A stretch of 47,757 nucleotides of DNA, taken from the NCBI GenBank assembly GCA_016192525.1, contig JACPTZ010000025.1, positions 1 through 47,757 of the forward strand, written 5' to 3'. Shown here piece after piece: positions 7,753 to 16,119 of this stretch; the stretch's first letter is position 1, and each line of letters begins with the position of its first letter. The stretch comes from Planctomycetota bacterium. Lineage in GTDB: Bacteria; Planctomycetota; MHYJ01; JACPTZ01. The notes under the pieces were generated by a model that did no database searches, was not told where the DNA came from, and was given only the letters and a program-made list of their open reading frames with translations. The translations under genes and the position numbers were made by a program.

Positions 7753-10065
7753 ATGATCGCGCCCTCCGTCGGCCTCCCCCTTCCCCGAACCGATGGCTTC
7801 GACAAGGTCACCGGCCGGGCGGCCTATGTCGATGACCTCCGCGTCCCCGGATGTCTCCACGGCGCCACGATCCGGTCGACGATCCCGCACGGCCGCCTCC
7901 GACGGATCCGGCGCGACCCCGCCTTCGACTGGTCCGGTTTCACCTTCGTCACCGCCGCCGACATCCCGGGCCAGAATGTCATTGCGCTCATCACCGACGA
8001 CCAGCCGGCGCTGGTCGACGGGATCATCCGACACGCCGAGGAGCCGGTCTGCCTCCTCGCTCATCGAGATCGCGAACGGCTGCTGGCCGGCCTCAGGGCC
8101 GTCACGCTCGAATGCGATCCGCTCCCGGCCGCGCTCACGATCCGGGAGGGTCTCGCGCGAAAGGCGAAGATCTACGGTCGGGACAACATCTTCAAGGAGA
8201 TCCGGATCCGGAAGGGGGAGGTCCGGACGGCCTTCCGCGGGGCGCATCGCATCGTCGAGGGGACCTTCCGGACCGGCCTCCAGGAGCAGCTTTACATCGA
8301 GACGAACGGGATGATCGCCATTCCGGAGCGCGGCGGCCGGATGTCGGTCCTCGGTTCGCTCCAGTGCCCCTACTACGTCCACAAGGCCCTCAAGCGGCTT
8401 CTCGGGGTCGGCGACGACAGGGTGCGCGTCGTTCAGACCACCACCGGGGGCGGCTTCGGCGGCAAGGAGGAGTACCCGTCGATGCTGGCCGCGCACTGCG
8501 CGCTGCTGGCGCGGAAGGCGGGGAAACCGGTGAAGATCGTGTACGACCGGCTGGAAGACCTCGCCGCCACCACGAAACGGCATCCGTCCGTGGTGCGGCA
8601 CCGGACGGCGGTGAGCCGGGAGGGGCGCCTTCTCGGGATGGACATCGATGTCCTGATGGACGGCGGCGCCTATCTCACGCTCAGCCCGGTCGTGCTCTCG
8701 CGCGGGGCGATACACGCGGCGGGCCCCTACCGCTGCGAAAACCTCGCGATCCGCGCGCGGGCCGTGGCGACGAACACCCCGCCCAACGGGGCCTTCCGCG
8801 GATTCGGCGCGCCGCAGACGATTTTCGCGGTGGAGATGCAGCTGAACCGGATCGCCCGCGCCCTGCGGATCGACCCGGTGGAGCTCCGTCGCCGGAATGT
8901 GCTTCGCCCGGGAGACTCCACGGCGACGGGCCAGGTCCTCGATGCCGGCGCGAGCGGACCGCTGGTGCTGGAGGAGGCGGTGAGACGATCGGGCTGGAGC
9001 GTCCGCCGCGCGTCGTTTACGAAACGCGCTCCACCGGATCCGGAGCGCGCCTCGAAAGCGCCGCGCAAAGGGACGGCTTCCGGGAGAATTCGCCGCGGGC
9101 TCGGCCTCTCTCTCTTCTATCACGGGGCGGGGTTCACCGGGATCGGGGAGGTCTATCTCGACTCTCACGCCAGTCTGGCGGTCACCCGGGACGGGTCCGT
9201 CGAGATCCACACGGCGAGTACGGAGATCGGTCAGGGGATGCGCACCACCTTCGCCCAGATCGTCGGCGACGAACTGGGACTTCCTCCGTCGATGGTCCGC
9301 CTGGCGCCCCAGGACACCTCGCTCGTTCCCAACAGCGGTCCCACGGTCGCCTCCCGGACCTGCATGATTGTGGGGAAGATCCTCGCGAACGCGGCGGCGG
9401 ACCTGCGCGACGCCCTTGTGCAGTGGGCCGGCGATTCCCCCCGGCGCGCGCCGGGCCGGCGGGCCACGCGGGGGCCATGGAATCCTCAACAGTTCCGCCG
9501 TCTCGCCTCCGCGTGGGTCCGCAAGACGGGGCCGAAGGTATTCACGCGAAAGTACGACCGTCCGCCCGGGATGAAGTGGGACGAGAAGGAGTATCGGGGC
9601 GACGCCTACGGCGCCTTCGGCTGGGGGGTGAATGTCGCCGAGGTGGAGGTGGACGCGGAGACGTTTGAAATCCGTGTCCCCCGGGTGGATGTCGTCCTCG
9701 AGATCGGCACGGTCGTCAATCCGCTCCTCGCCCAGGGGCAGGCGGAGGGCGGGACGCTCCAGGGGGTCGGCTACGCCCTGACCGAGGAAGTGGTCCGCAA
9801 GAACGGCCGGATGGCGAACGCGCAACTCACCAACTACATCATCCCGACGACGGCCGATACACCGGAGTTCCGGACGACTCTCCTCTCGAACGCGTACCGG
9901 CATGGCCCGTTCGGCGCGAAGGGGATGGGCGAACTCCCTCTGGACGGCCCCGGTCCGGCGATCGCGGCCGCCATCGAGAATGCGCTCGGCGTGTCGATCG
10001 TCGAGTTGCCGATCACGCCGGAACGACTCGCGAAAGCGATTCGAGCGAGGCCCGCCCATGAGTGA
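7753..10065 (+). CDS. Xanthine dehydrogenase-family molybdenum-binding subunit
   Basis: 770 aa, full length for the large subunit of three-part molybdenum hydroxylases. It shows the a/b-hammerhead domain (VTGRAAYVDDLRVPG) and the Mo-pterin-binding domain with GLQEQLYIETNG, GGGFGGKEEYPS (about residue 235), AFRGFGAPQ, ASTEIGQGMRT and KGMGELPLDGPG, in which the Glu (about residue 725) is the expected catalytic base. The FRGFG motif is of the xanthine/aldehyde oxidase type, not the CoxL type with AYRCSFR. The substrate is a purine or another heterocycle or aldehyde; I cannot tell which. Its last eight bases overlap the 2Fe-2S subunit gene. No Shine-Dalgarno site precedes the ATG. Confidence 0.93.
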   Translation: MIAPSVGLPLPRTDGFDKVTGRAAYVDDLRVPGCLHGATIRSTIPHGRLRRIRRDPAFDWSGFTFVTAADIPGQNVIALITDDQPALVDGIIRHAEEPVCLLAHRDRERLLAGLRAVTLECDPLPAALTIREGLARKAKIYGRDNIFKEIRIRKGEVRTAFRGAHRIVEGTFRTGLQEQLYIETNGMIAIPERGGRMSVLGSLQCPYYVHKALKRLLGVGDDRVRVVQTTTGGGFGGKEEYPSMLAAHCALLARKAGKPVKIVYDRLEDLAATTKRHPSVVRHRTAVSREGRLLGMDIDVLMDGGAYLTLSPVVLSRGAIHAAGPYRCENLAIRARAVATNTPPNGAFRGFGAPQTIFAVEMQLNRIARALRIDPVELRRRNVLRPGDSTATGQVLDAGASGPLVLEEAVRRSGWSVRRASFTKRAPPDPERASKAPRKGTASGRIRRGLGLSLFYHGAGFTGIGEVYLDSHASLAVTRDGSVEIHTASTEIGQGMRTTFAQIVGDELGLPPSMVRLAPQDTSLVPNSGPTVASRTCMIVGKILANAAADLRDALVQWAGDSPRRAPGRRATRGPWNPQQFRRLASAWVRKTGPKVFTRKYDRPPGMKWDEKEYRGDAYGAFGWGVNVAEVEVDAETFEIRVPRVDVVLEIGTVVNPLLAQGQAEGGTLQGVGYALTEEVVRKNGRMANAQLTNYIIPTTADTPEFRTTLLSNAYRHGPFGAKGMGELPLDGPGPAIAAAIENALGVSIVELPITPERLAKAIRARPAHE

Positions 10066-10507
10066 GATTCGGATCACCGTCAACGGCCGCCGTTTCCGCG
10101 TGCGGGTCCCGCCGATGAAGCGTCTGCTGGACGTCCTGCGGGAGGACTGCGGCCTCACGGGCGCGAAGGAGGGGTGCGGCGAGGGGGAGTGCGGGGCCTG
10201 CACCGTGCTCCTCGACGGTGAGGCGGTGAACTCCTGCCTCGTCCCGGCCCTGCAGGCGAATGGCCGGAAGATCACGACGATCGAGGGTCTCGCGCGGGGG
10301 AAGCGGCTGAGCCGGCTGCAGGCGGCCTTCCTCTCCGCGGGCGCCACCCAGTGCGGCATCTGCACGCCGGGGATGCTGCTCATGGCCGAGGCCCTGGCCC
10401 GGGGCCGGACGGGCGGCCGCGCCATCGACTGGAGGGAGGGCCTCGCCGGCAACCTCTGTCGCTGCACCGGCTACACCAAGATTCTGGAGGCGGTGAAGGA
10501 GGTCTAG
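10058..10507 (+). CDS. Xanthine dehydrogenase-family 2Fe-2S subunit
   Basis: 149 aa from the ATG at 10058, which overlaps the end of the Mo subunit and implies coupled translation. The plant-type ferredoxin cluster is GCGEGECGACT followed by NSC. The second, helical-domain cluster is QCGICTPGM with NLCRCTGY. Both [2Fe-2S] sites are intact. It passes electrons from the Mo centre to the FAD subunit. The stop codon TAG at 10505-10507 is the first three bases of an inverted-repeat element, which suggests the element inserted at, or created, the end of this gene. Confidence 0.94.
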   Translation: MSEIRITVNGRRFRVRVPPMKRLLDVLREDCGLTGAKEGCGEGECGACTVLLDGEAVNSCLVPALQANGRKITTIEGLARGKRLSRLQAAFLSAGATQCGICTPGMLLMAEALARGRTGGRAIDWREGLAGNLCRCTGYTKILEAVKEV

Positions 10508-10715
10508 CCCGGATTATTCATGAGTTCTTGCACATTCCCGTACGAGAGAGCGTACCAGCGGATCCCCGAGGCCCCGAGTAGGCGCGGCCGTTCACGCGCC
10601 GTAACGAGGGGCCGGTCCTGCGCGCGGGACCCCTTCGTCTGACCCGCCCCTCGTTACGCGGCCTGCGGGCCGCTACTTGGGGCTACGGTGTTCCATTCAT
10701 GAATAACCCGGGCTA
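10505..10715. repeat. Palindromic element, family E, 19-bp ends, starts at a stop codon
   Basis: TAGCCCGGATTATTCATGA (10505-10523) is inverted at 10697-10715 with one mismatch (18 of 19). Inside, CGTAACGAGGGGC and its complement, and CCCCGAGTAG with CTACTTGGGG, form further nested arms. It is 211 bp with no open frame and fills most of the gap between the 2Fe-2S and FAD subunit genes. The left end supplies the TAG stop of the upstream gene. Confidence 0.8.
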
Positions 10716-10805
10716 ACGGGCCCTCAAGATTGAATTCATGGGTGGCCGTGCGGGTGAGAGTGCAGCGGGCGCCTGACCTGACCGTGTCCCTCTGAGAGAT
10801 CCTGC

Positions 10806-11678
10806 ATGCGCAGTCCAGCATCGGAATTCGAGATGCTTCAGCCGCGCGACCTGAGGGACGCGCTGCGCCTCCTCGTGCCGCGCAACGGCGCGCCGGCGCC
10901 GGTCCCCTTTGCGGGCGGCACCGACCTCATGGTCCATCTGAACGCCGGCACGCTCCGGGATCGCCGGTTTCTCAATCTCTGGGGTCTGCGCGAGCTCCGC
11001 GGGATCCGCCTGCATCGCGGTTCGCTGGAGATCGGGGCCCTGACTTCCTGGACGGCGATCCGTCACTCCGCCCGGGTCCGCCGGCGTGCCCCCTCGCTCG
11101 AGGCCGCGGCCGCGGAGATCGGAGCGATCCAGATCCAGAACCGGGGAACGATCGGCGGGAACATCGTCAACGCCTCCCCCGCCGGCGACTCGCTCCCCGC
11201 GCTCGCGGTCCTCGAGGCGACCCTCATTCTCCGAAGCGTCCGCGAGACGCGCGAAGTCCCCTTCGGCGGCTTCTACACCGGCTACCGACGCACGGTTCGG
11301 CGTCCCGACGAACTTCTGACGGCCGTTCGGATTCCCCTCGCGCCGATCCGGGGCGCCCGCCACTGGTTCCGCAAGATCGGGACCCGCCGGGCGCAGGCCA
11401 TCTCCAAGGTGGTGGCCGCCGGGCTGATCCGCCGGTCGCGAACGGGATGCATCGAGGTCGTGCGATTCGCCCTCGGGAGCGTGGCGCCCACTCCGGTGCG
11501 CGCCTCGAGGACCGAGGCCACGCTTCTTCACCAGATTCCAAACGCGACGGTCGTGGCCCGCGCGACCGCCGCGCTGCAGAGAGACATCTCCCCCATCGAC
11601 GACATCCGCTCGACCCGCGAGTACCGCCGCCACCTCGCCGGGGTCCTGCTTCGTCGATTCATCGAGGAAAGCGGCTGA
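10806..11678 (+). CDS. Xanthine dehydrogenase-family FAD-binding subunit
   Basis: 290 aa. The FAD-binding fold carries PFAGGTDLMVHLNAG (first flavin motif) and AEIGAIQIQNRGTIGGNIVNASPAGDS in sections typical of the CoxM/XdhB family; the C-terminal domain includes RKIGTRRAQAISKVVAA. It completes the Mo, 2Fe-2S and FAD set. An ATG at 10833 is a possible alternative start. The stop overlaps the next start (TGATG), so the transporter gene is probably co-translated. The repeat at 10505-10715 separates this gene from its partner without breaking either. Confidence 0.92.
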   Translation: MRSPASEFEMLQPRDLRDALRLLVPRNGAPAPVPFAGGTDLMVHLNAGTLRDRRFLNLWGLRELRGIRLHRGSLEIGALTSWTAIRHSARVRRRAPSLEAAAAEIGAIQIQNRGTIGGNIVNASPAGDSLPALAVLEATLILRSVRETREVPFGGFYTGYRRTVRRPDELLTAVRIPLAPIRGARHWFRKIGTRRAQAISKVVAAGLIRRSRTGCIEVVRFALGSVAPTPVRASRTEATLLHQIPNATVVARATAALQRDISPIDDIRSTREYRRHLAGVLLRRFIEESG

Positions 11679-12139
11679 TGACCCCCACCCAGACGTCGTG
11701 CGTCGCCATGGCCGTCGCGGCCGGCGGCTGTGCGGCGCTCCAGATGTCCGCCAATGCCGGGTTGAAGACCCAGCTCGGCGGCCTCTGGCCGGCGCTGCTC
11801 GTGAACACCGTGCTCCTGTTCGTGCTGATCGCCGGCGCCGCGCTGGTCACCCGGCAGCCCCTGCTGGAAACCGCCCGGCTTCCTCCGGTCACCTCGCCGC
11901 TGTACGTGGGCGGAGTCTGCGGGTTCGTCATCCTCGCCGTCACGGCGTGGGTGCTTCCCCACCTCGGCGCCGCGCAGACGATCGTGCTGGTGGTCTGCGG
12001 ACAGGGGCTGGCGGCCCTCCTCATGGACCACTTCGGGCTCTTCGGTCACCCGCAGGTCGCCATCTCGCCGGTCCGCCTGGCCGGGCTGGTGTGCCTCATC
12101 GTCGGGGTGCTGCTGATCCGCCGGGGCGGGCCGCAGTAG
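11678..12139 (+). CDS. DMT-superfamily YdcZ-type membrane transporter
   Basis: 153 aa, the usual length for the small YdcZ/DUF606 group of drug/metabolite transporters. Hydrophobic segments cover about residues 5-25, 35-55, 70-95, 98-118 and 130-148. The start ATG overlaps the FAD-subunit stop. The position suggests export or import of a substrate or product of the hydroxylase; that is inference, since the family's substrates are poorly known. Confidence 0.75.
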   Translation: MTPTQTSCVAMAVAAGGCAALQMSANAGLKTQLGGLWPALLVNTVLLFVLIAGAALVTRQPLLETARLPPVTSPLYVGGVCGFVILAVTAWVLPHLGAAQTIVLVVCGQGLAALLMDHFGLFGHPQVAISPVRLAGLVCLIVGVLLIRRGGPQ

Positions 12140-12206
12140 TCGAACGGCGGTTCGCGCCCGGCCCATCTCGATCGAGAGCCTCCTCCTCTCCCGCCCCCGC
12201 GAGTCT

Positions 12207-12234
12207 ACAGAATGAACGTGCACGTTCATTCTGT
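12207..12234. promoter_or_regulatory. Perfect 28-bp palindrome between convergent genes
   Basis: ACAGAATGAACGTG (12207-12220) is followed at once by its exact complement (12221-12234). It lies between the ends of the transporter gene and the facing nucleotidyltransferase gene. As RNA it folds into a 12-bp stem with a TGCA loop from either strand. No T-tract follows, so it could be a weak bidirectional terminator, a regulator operator or a replication-related site. Confidence 0.6.
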
Positions 12235-12261
12235 TGTCTGTGGCGGATGGGCGTCGGCGCT

Positions 12262-12909
12262 TCAGCGGCCGCGGTGGGTGGCGAGGTCTCGGGAGAGCCG
12301 CCGGAGGAGGCGCATCCAGCTCCCCGGCGTGTTCGCATTCGCGTGAATCCGGGAATCGCGCACGCGGACGCGACGCACGGCGCGGGCGGGGAGGGAGCGG
12401 AGAATCACGTCGAGTCGCGACTCCGGACGGCCGGGATCGAGGCGGATGATCCGACTCGCCAGCGATCGCCGCAGGAGCACGGGGTGCCCGCCGCGACCGA
12501 GAAAGGTCGGCACGGCCGCCCGGGCCCGGGGAGTGAGCGAACGACGCAGGACGCTGAACACGGGGACGGATGGCGCGGGAACATCGACCGGGAGGACCCA
12601 AAGCAGCCGCGCTGCCGGACGAAGCCGGAGTGCAGCGGCCAGGCCGCGACGGAGGGAATCGAATGGGGGCGCCTCAGGCCGCGGCTGCCCGACCACGCGC
12701 CAGGCGTCGCGAGGGGCCGTCGCCAGCGCGCGACGCACGCGCGACACGATGCCCGCGGCGGCGACGATCACCACCCGCCCCGCCCCCGCCTCAAGCAGCC
12801 GGTGCGTCTGCCAGGCAATGAGCCGTTCGTCGCCGATCCGCAGGAGCGCCTTCGGTCGGCCCATCCGACGGGACCGGCCGCCGGCGAGCAGAATCGCGCA
12901 CTCCGGCAT
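12262..12909 (-). CDS. MobA/MocA-type molybdenum cofactor nucleotidyltransferase
   Basis: 215 aa. The N-terminus LLAGGRSRRMGRPKALLRIG is the nucleotide-binding signature LxGGxSxRMGxxKA of NTP_transf_3 enzymes. Later come the acidic VDVP metal-binding segment, GRGGHPVLLRRSL and the terminal NANTPGSW. Such enzymes add CMP or GMP to molybdopterin. The xanthine dehydrogenase family normally uses the cytosine dinucleotide, so MocA is favoured over MobA by context. The ATG at 12909 has a good AGGAGG seven bases upstream. It faces the hydroxylase operon across a short gap that holds a perfect palindrome. Confidence 0.82.
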   Translation of the reverse strand: MPECAILLAGGRSRRMGRPKALLRIGDERLIAWQTHRLLEAGAGRVVIVAAAGIVSRVRRALATAPRDAWRVVGQPRPEAPPFDSLRRGLAAALRLRPAARLLWVLPVDVPAPSVPVFSVLRRSLTPRARAAVPTFLGRGGHPVLLRRSLASRIIRLDPGRPESRLDVILRSLPARAVRRVRVRDSRIHANANTPGSWMRLLRRLSRDLATHRGR

Positions 12910-13359
12910 GCCATGCCTCCTCGCCGCCCGAACGGAGGGCGGCTCCTCGGGATGACAATCCTCTCCGAGCGGCTCCGGGAGGGTGCAGAGAGTTACCTCG
13001 GGCTGCTCGGTCGTACAATGCTACTTTGGGGCGTGCTGAGGGTACCCGTCCGCGCTGAGCGAGGCCCCGCCATCCGTTTGGCGGGGCCGAGTCGAAGCGC
13101 AGTCCTGCGGATCGCCCTTCGACTCGCCCGCCAAAAGGAGACGGGCTCGCTCAGGGCGTACGGTTCTCGCATCAGGCGCTCTCGTCGGCACTTGCGCTGT
13201 TCCAACAACTTCCAAAGCAGCGCGGTAGGATCAGGCTCTGTCTGAAAACAGGCGATTTGAACGATACATCCGGTAGCACAGGCTTTCCAGCCTGTGCGGC
13301 ACAGGCTCGAAAGCCTGTGCTACCGATTTCCTGCCACGTCCCGCGTTTTCAGACAGAGC
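12910..13359. other. Gene-free region with two repeat families
   Basis: 450 bases between the start of the nucleotidyltransferase gene and the end of the hydrolase gene, both on the minus strand. It holds repeat A copy 2 (13041-13165) and the nested repeat C (13233-13361). I see no gene and no clear promoter. Confidence 0.7.
13041..13165 (+). repeat. Dispersed palindromic repeat, family A, copy 2
   Basis: CTGAGCGAG (13055-13063) pairs with CTCGCTCAG (13146-13154), and GAGTCGAAG (13089-13097) with CTTCGACTC (13118-13126). It is the same layout as at 4445-4557 in the opposite orientation, including the GCGCGGACGG-type flank. The central bases differ between the two copies. Confidence 0.8.
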
Positions 13360-13361
13360 CT
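13233..13361. repeat. Nested palindromic element, family C, 17-bp perfect ends
   Basis: AGGCTCTGTCTGAAAAC (13233-13249) is perfectly inverted at 13345-13361. Inside it a second perfect palindrome, GGTAGCACAGGCTTTC (13272-13287) with its complement at 13309-13324, looks like one repeat inserted into another. The right end overlaps two bases of the TAG stop (13360-13362) of the hydrolase gene. Confidence 0.82.
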
Positions 13362-15897
13362 AGAACCCGCTCTCCCGCCTTAACAGCTTCTCATCGAATC
13401 GCCATTCCGGGTCGAAGAAGCCCGCCCGGAGCGCCCCGCCCCAGCCGTCGCGCATGACGTCGTCGTCCCAGATCATGTAGTCCGGGAGGCCGAGGCCCGA
13501 TCGAAACGGGTTCAGGCAGAAGAGAAGATGCTCGGAGCCGAGCGTCGTTCCGATCCAGGCCATGAGCCGGTTCGTCGCCCGGTCGGGATAGACGAAGGCG
13601 CCGGCGGCGTCGGTGAAATCGCTTCCATTGAGGGAGAGGCGCACATCACCCCACTCCACCGGCAACCGGACGTCCCGCGAGGCGACCCGGCAGGGTCCGC
13701 CAAGGTAGATCAGATTGTGGGTGTGCGCGAGTTCGGAGGAGACGCACGACGCCGGGAGCGCGCAGGCGGTGCCGTTGCCCCGGATGCACCAGACCGACAC
13801 GAGGTAGGAGGCGTACTCCCGATATCGCGATGGAGCATCGTCCGGATAGACGAAGCAGAAGGGGCGGGTGAAGACTTCCTTGAAGGGGCCGCCCAGGCCG
13901 GGGCGTTTGCCCGTGGACTCCACGCGGACCCAGCGTCCATCGGTGCGTTGAAGTTCGAACGAAGAGTCGGGGAAGGACACTCCTCCACCGTCCACGAACA
14001 GATTGAAGACTCCCTCGGACAACAGCCTGGCGCCATCCAGGCGGAGGATCCGGACATTGCGGGTTTGCAGAGCCAGCCCCCGGCGCGCCAGGACTGAAGG
14101 GCCGGAGTCGAAAAACGACCCGTCGTTTCTACGCCGGCCGGTGAACCAAGCCTCCCACATGCGACCGTAGCGGCCGCCGGTGACGAAGACCGGCAAGATG
14201 CCGGGTCGTGAAAGAACTTCACAATCCTCGTAGGAATCTTCCGCCGCTACCACCGTCACATACGAGCATGTCGGGCTCGCCCAGGCCGAGGAAGTCTTGA
14301 AATCGAACCGGAACGCACCCTCTCCCAGCGTGCGCGCTCGGAGAAACTCCATCAGGGGCGGCCAATCCACGCAGTCCGCCCCCGGCGAGGCTTCGCCGTC
14401 CCACCAGTGGCCGGCGCCGGGCTGCTCGTGATAGACGACGTCCGGGCAGATCTCCTTCACGCGGTCGCGCATCATCCGACCCTGCTCCACCGGGACATTG
14501 TCGTCCTGGTCCCCGTGCAGGATGAACACCCCCTTTCCGGCGAGATTCGACAGATAGTCCTGCGTCTCGCTCGAGGCCGCGGCTCGGGCGAAGGCCTCTG
14601 CCGTGCCCCGGCCCGTCGGGCTTCGCGCCCCGCCGTAGGAGGCGAAGTTGCACCAGCCCGCGCTCGGGGCAATGGCCGCGAAACGGCCCGCGTTCAGGAC
14701 CCCCACGTTCCAGGTCCCGTGCCCCCCCATCGAGTGGCCGGTGAGATACACCCGCGACCGGTCGGTCCCGAACTCCGCCGAGGCCAGATCGAGCACCTCC
14801 AGCGCGTCGAGTCGCCCCCAGTCCTCCCAGTCGAAACCGAACGGCCGCCGGTTCGTCGGACAGACGACCCAGGCCCAGTCCTTCGGCGAGTAGGCCTTCG
14901 CCTGACCGAACGCCTCCACGCTCGCGCCGTGAAGCGACAGAATCAGGGCCAGTCCCGGGGAAGGCACGGGCGGCGGCGTGACGGCGTAGTACTGGACCGA
15001 ACCGTCGATCCGCGAGACAAACGTCCGTCGGAAGGTCGCCGTCGGGGCGACGGTGTCCAGCAGCACCTCGTGCTCGTAGACCCGTTCGAGCGAGCGCGAG
15101 GAGAGGCGGAGCCTCGCGATGACCTTGCGTCCCGCCTCAGGGAAGGGACGTCGAGGTCGCAGTCGGAATCCAATCTTCGTCACGGAGCGCGGCGCGAGCG
15201 CGGGCCAGCGCATGGTCGCCGGCTCGAAGTCGTCGCTCATCAGGACCTGGGCCCGGAGATCGAGCACCGGCCGGTCGAGGAGATTGAGGACCGGGATGCC
15301 GACATACTGCTCGACCGTCTCCCCGGCCCGGAGATCGGGAACCGTGAGGTCGTTTCCGTTGAACACGATCTCGCCATCGACGGCCTCGATGCGGAGGATC
15401 GGCGGAGCTCCCCTCCAGAGGCACCCGGCAACGATCCGATTCTCCCCGGCGCGAAAGGCGAGCGGAATCCTCATGCCGCCGGAGCGGTAAGGATCCCCCG
15501 GCTGCGGGACGCCGTTGACGAAGAGCTGCGTCACTCCGTCGGCTCGCGCCACGGCCCGAACGGGATGGTCCAGCCGGAGGCTGGCGGACACATACAGCAG
15601 TCCGTCGAAGTGCTCGTGTTCGAGGGCGCCGTCCTTGAACGATGCAGGGGTCCACCTGACCCCCGCGGGAGACTCCCCGCCCTCCGCCGGAAGGGCCGGG
15701 GTGCCTCGGAGAATCGACTCGAGGATGACATCCATCCCCTGGCGTCCGTCCTCAGGCGGAGCGGCGGCCAGCCACGGACCTGGATCGAGCGGTCTCGGAG
15801 CTTCCGGCGGCGCGATCGGATGGCGGATACAGGCCGGCGCAAGGGGGGCGAGGATCAGAAGGGCCGCGAGGGCCGAACGTTTCCCGAGGAAGTTCAT
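13360..15897 (-). CDS. Secreted lipoprotein with alpha/beta-hydrolase (prolyl-oligopeptidase-like) domain
   Basis: 845 aa from the ATG at 15897, which has GGGAG about six bases upstream and begins a lipoprotein signal ending LAPLAPAC. After an N-terminal beta-rich part (to about residue 280) comes a hydrolase core: LILSLHGASVEAFG (oxyanion region), GHSMGGHGTW with nucleophile S389, ILHGDQDDNVPVEQG carrying the acidic residue and GAGHWWDG carrying the His. The order Ser-Asp-His is that of prolyl-oligopeptidase and feruloyl-esterase-like enzymes. A C-terminal region of about 300 residues is not recognised. It probably cleaves an ester or peptide outside the cytoplasm. The stop codon is formed at the junction with repeat C. 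Confidence 0.85.
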   Translation of the reverse strand: MNFLGKRSALAALLILAPLAPACIRHPIAPPEAPRPLDPGPWLAAAPPEDGRQGMDVILESILRGTPALPAEGGESPAGVRWTPASFKDGALEHEHFDGLLYVSASLRLDHPVRAVARADGVTQLFVNGVPQPGDPYRSGGMRIPLAFRAGENRIVAGCLWRGAPPILRIEAVDGEIVFNGNDLTVPDLRAGETVEQYVGIPVLNLLDRPVLDLRAQVLMSDDFEPATMRWPALAPRSVTKIGFRLRPRRPFPEAGRKVIARLRLSSRSLERVYEHEVLLDTVAPTATFRRTFVSRIDGSVQYYAVTPPPVPSPGLALILSLHGASVEAFGQAKAYSPKDWAWVVCPTNRRPFGFDWEDWGRLDALEVLDLASAEFGTDRSRVYLTGHSMGGHGTWNVGVLNAGRFAAIAPSAGWCNFASYGGARSPTGRGTAEAFARAAASSETQDYLSNLAGKGVFILHGDQDDNVPVEQGRMMRDRVKEICPDVVYHEQPGAGHWWDGEASPGADCVDWPPLMEFLRARTLGEGAFRFDFKTSSAWASPTCSYVTVVAAEDSYEDCEVLSRPGILPVFVTGGRYGRMWEAWFTGRRRNDGSFFDSGPSVLARRGLALQTRNVRILRLDGARLLSEGVFNLFVDGGGVSFPDSSFELQRTDGRWVRVESTGKRPGLGGPFKEVFTRPFCFVYPDDAPSRYREYASYLVSVWCIRGNGTACALPASCVSSELAHTHNLIYLGGPCRVASRDVRLPVEWGDVRLSLNGSDFTDAAGAFVYPDRATNRLMAWIGTTLGSEHLLFCLNPFRSGLGLPDYMIWDDDVMRDGWGGALRAGFFDPEWRFDEKLLRRESGF

Positions 15898-15981
15898 GGG
15901 CGCTCCCGCTGGATGGGTGCCTGCTTGTAACAGATCGATGGCCGGCGGTCCACAGTTGGCCTGCTGCATTTTCCGCAAACC

Positions 15982-16011
15982 TTGACACCCCCTCCGGCCG
16001 ATTGATAGAGT
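15982..16011 (+). promoter_or_regulatory. Sigma70-like promoter for the pilM-like operon
   Basis: TTGACA (15982-15987), 18 bases, TAGAGT (16006-16011), about 110 bases before the ATG at 16120. It lies in the gap between divergent genes. Confidence 0.55.
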
Positions 16012-16119
16012 GCATTGTTTTCCTCAGAGGCCTGCGCCCAACCTTTGGCGCGGCCGGTCGTTGAAATGGCGGTCCGGGTCAGAACCTCCGGCGCCGCGTG
16101 GTGTTGAGGCGAAGACCAG

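Noticed and set aside
4407..7811. A minus-strand open frame of more than 1100 codons opposite the M16 peptidase
   Set aside because: It is antisense to a clear enzyme gene, is rich in Arg/Gly/His/Val, and shows no domain; long antisense frames are expected at this GC content.
7405..10467. A minus-strand open frame of about 1000 codons opposite the Mo-hydroxylase genes
   Set aside because: It is antisense to two genes with intact active-site motifs and has no recognisable protein features.
14407..15930. A plus-strand open frame opposite the secreted hydrolase
   Set aside because: It is antisense to a gene with a complete Ser-Asp-His set and has only low-complexity Arg/Gly composition.
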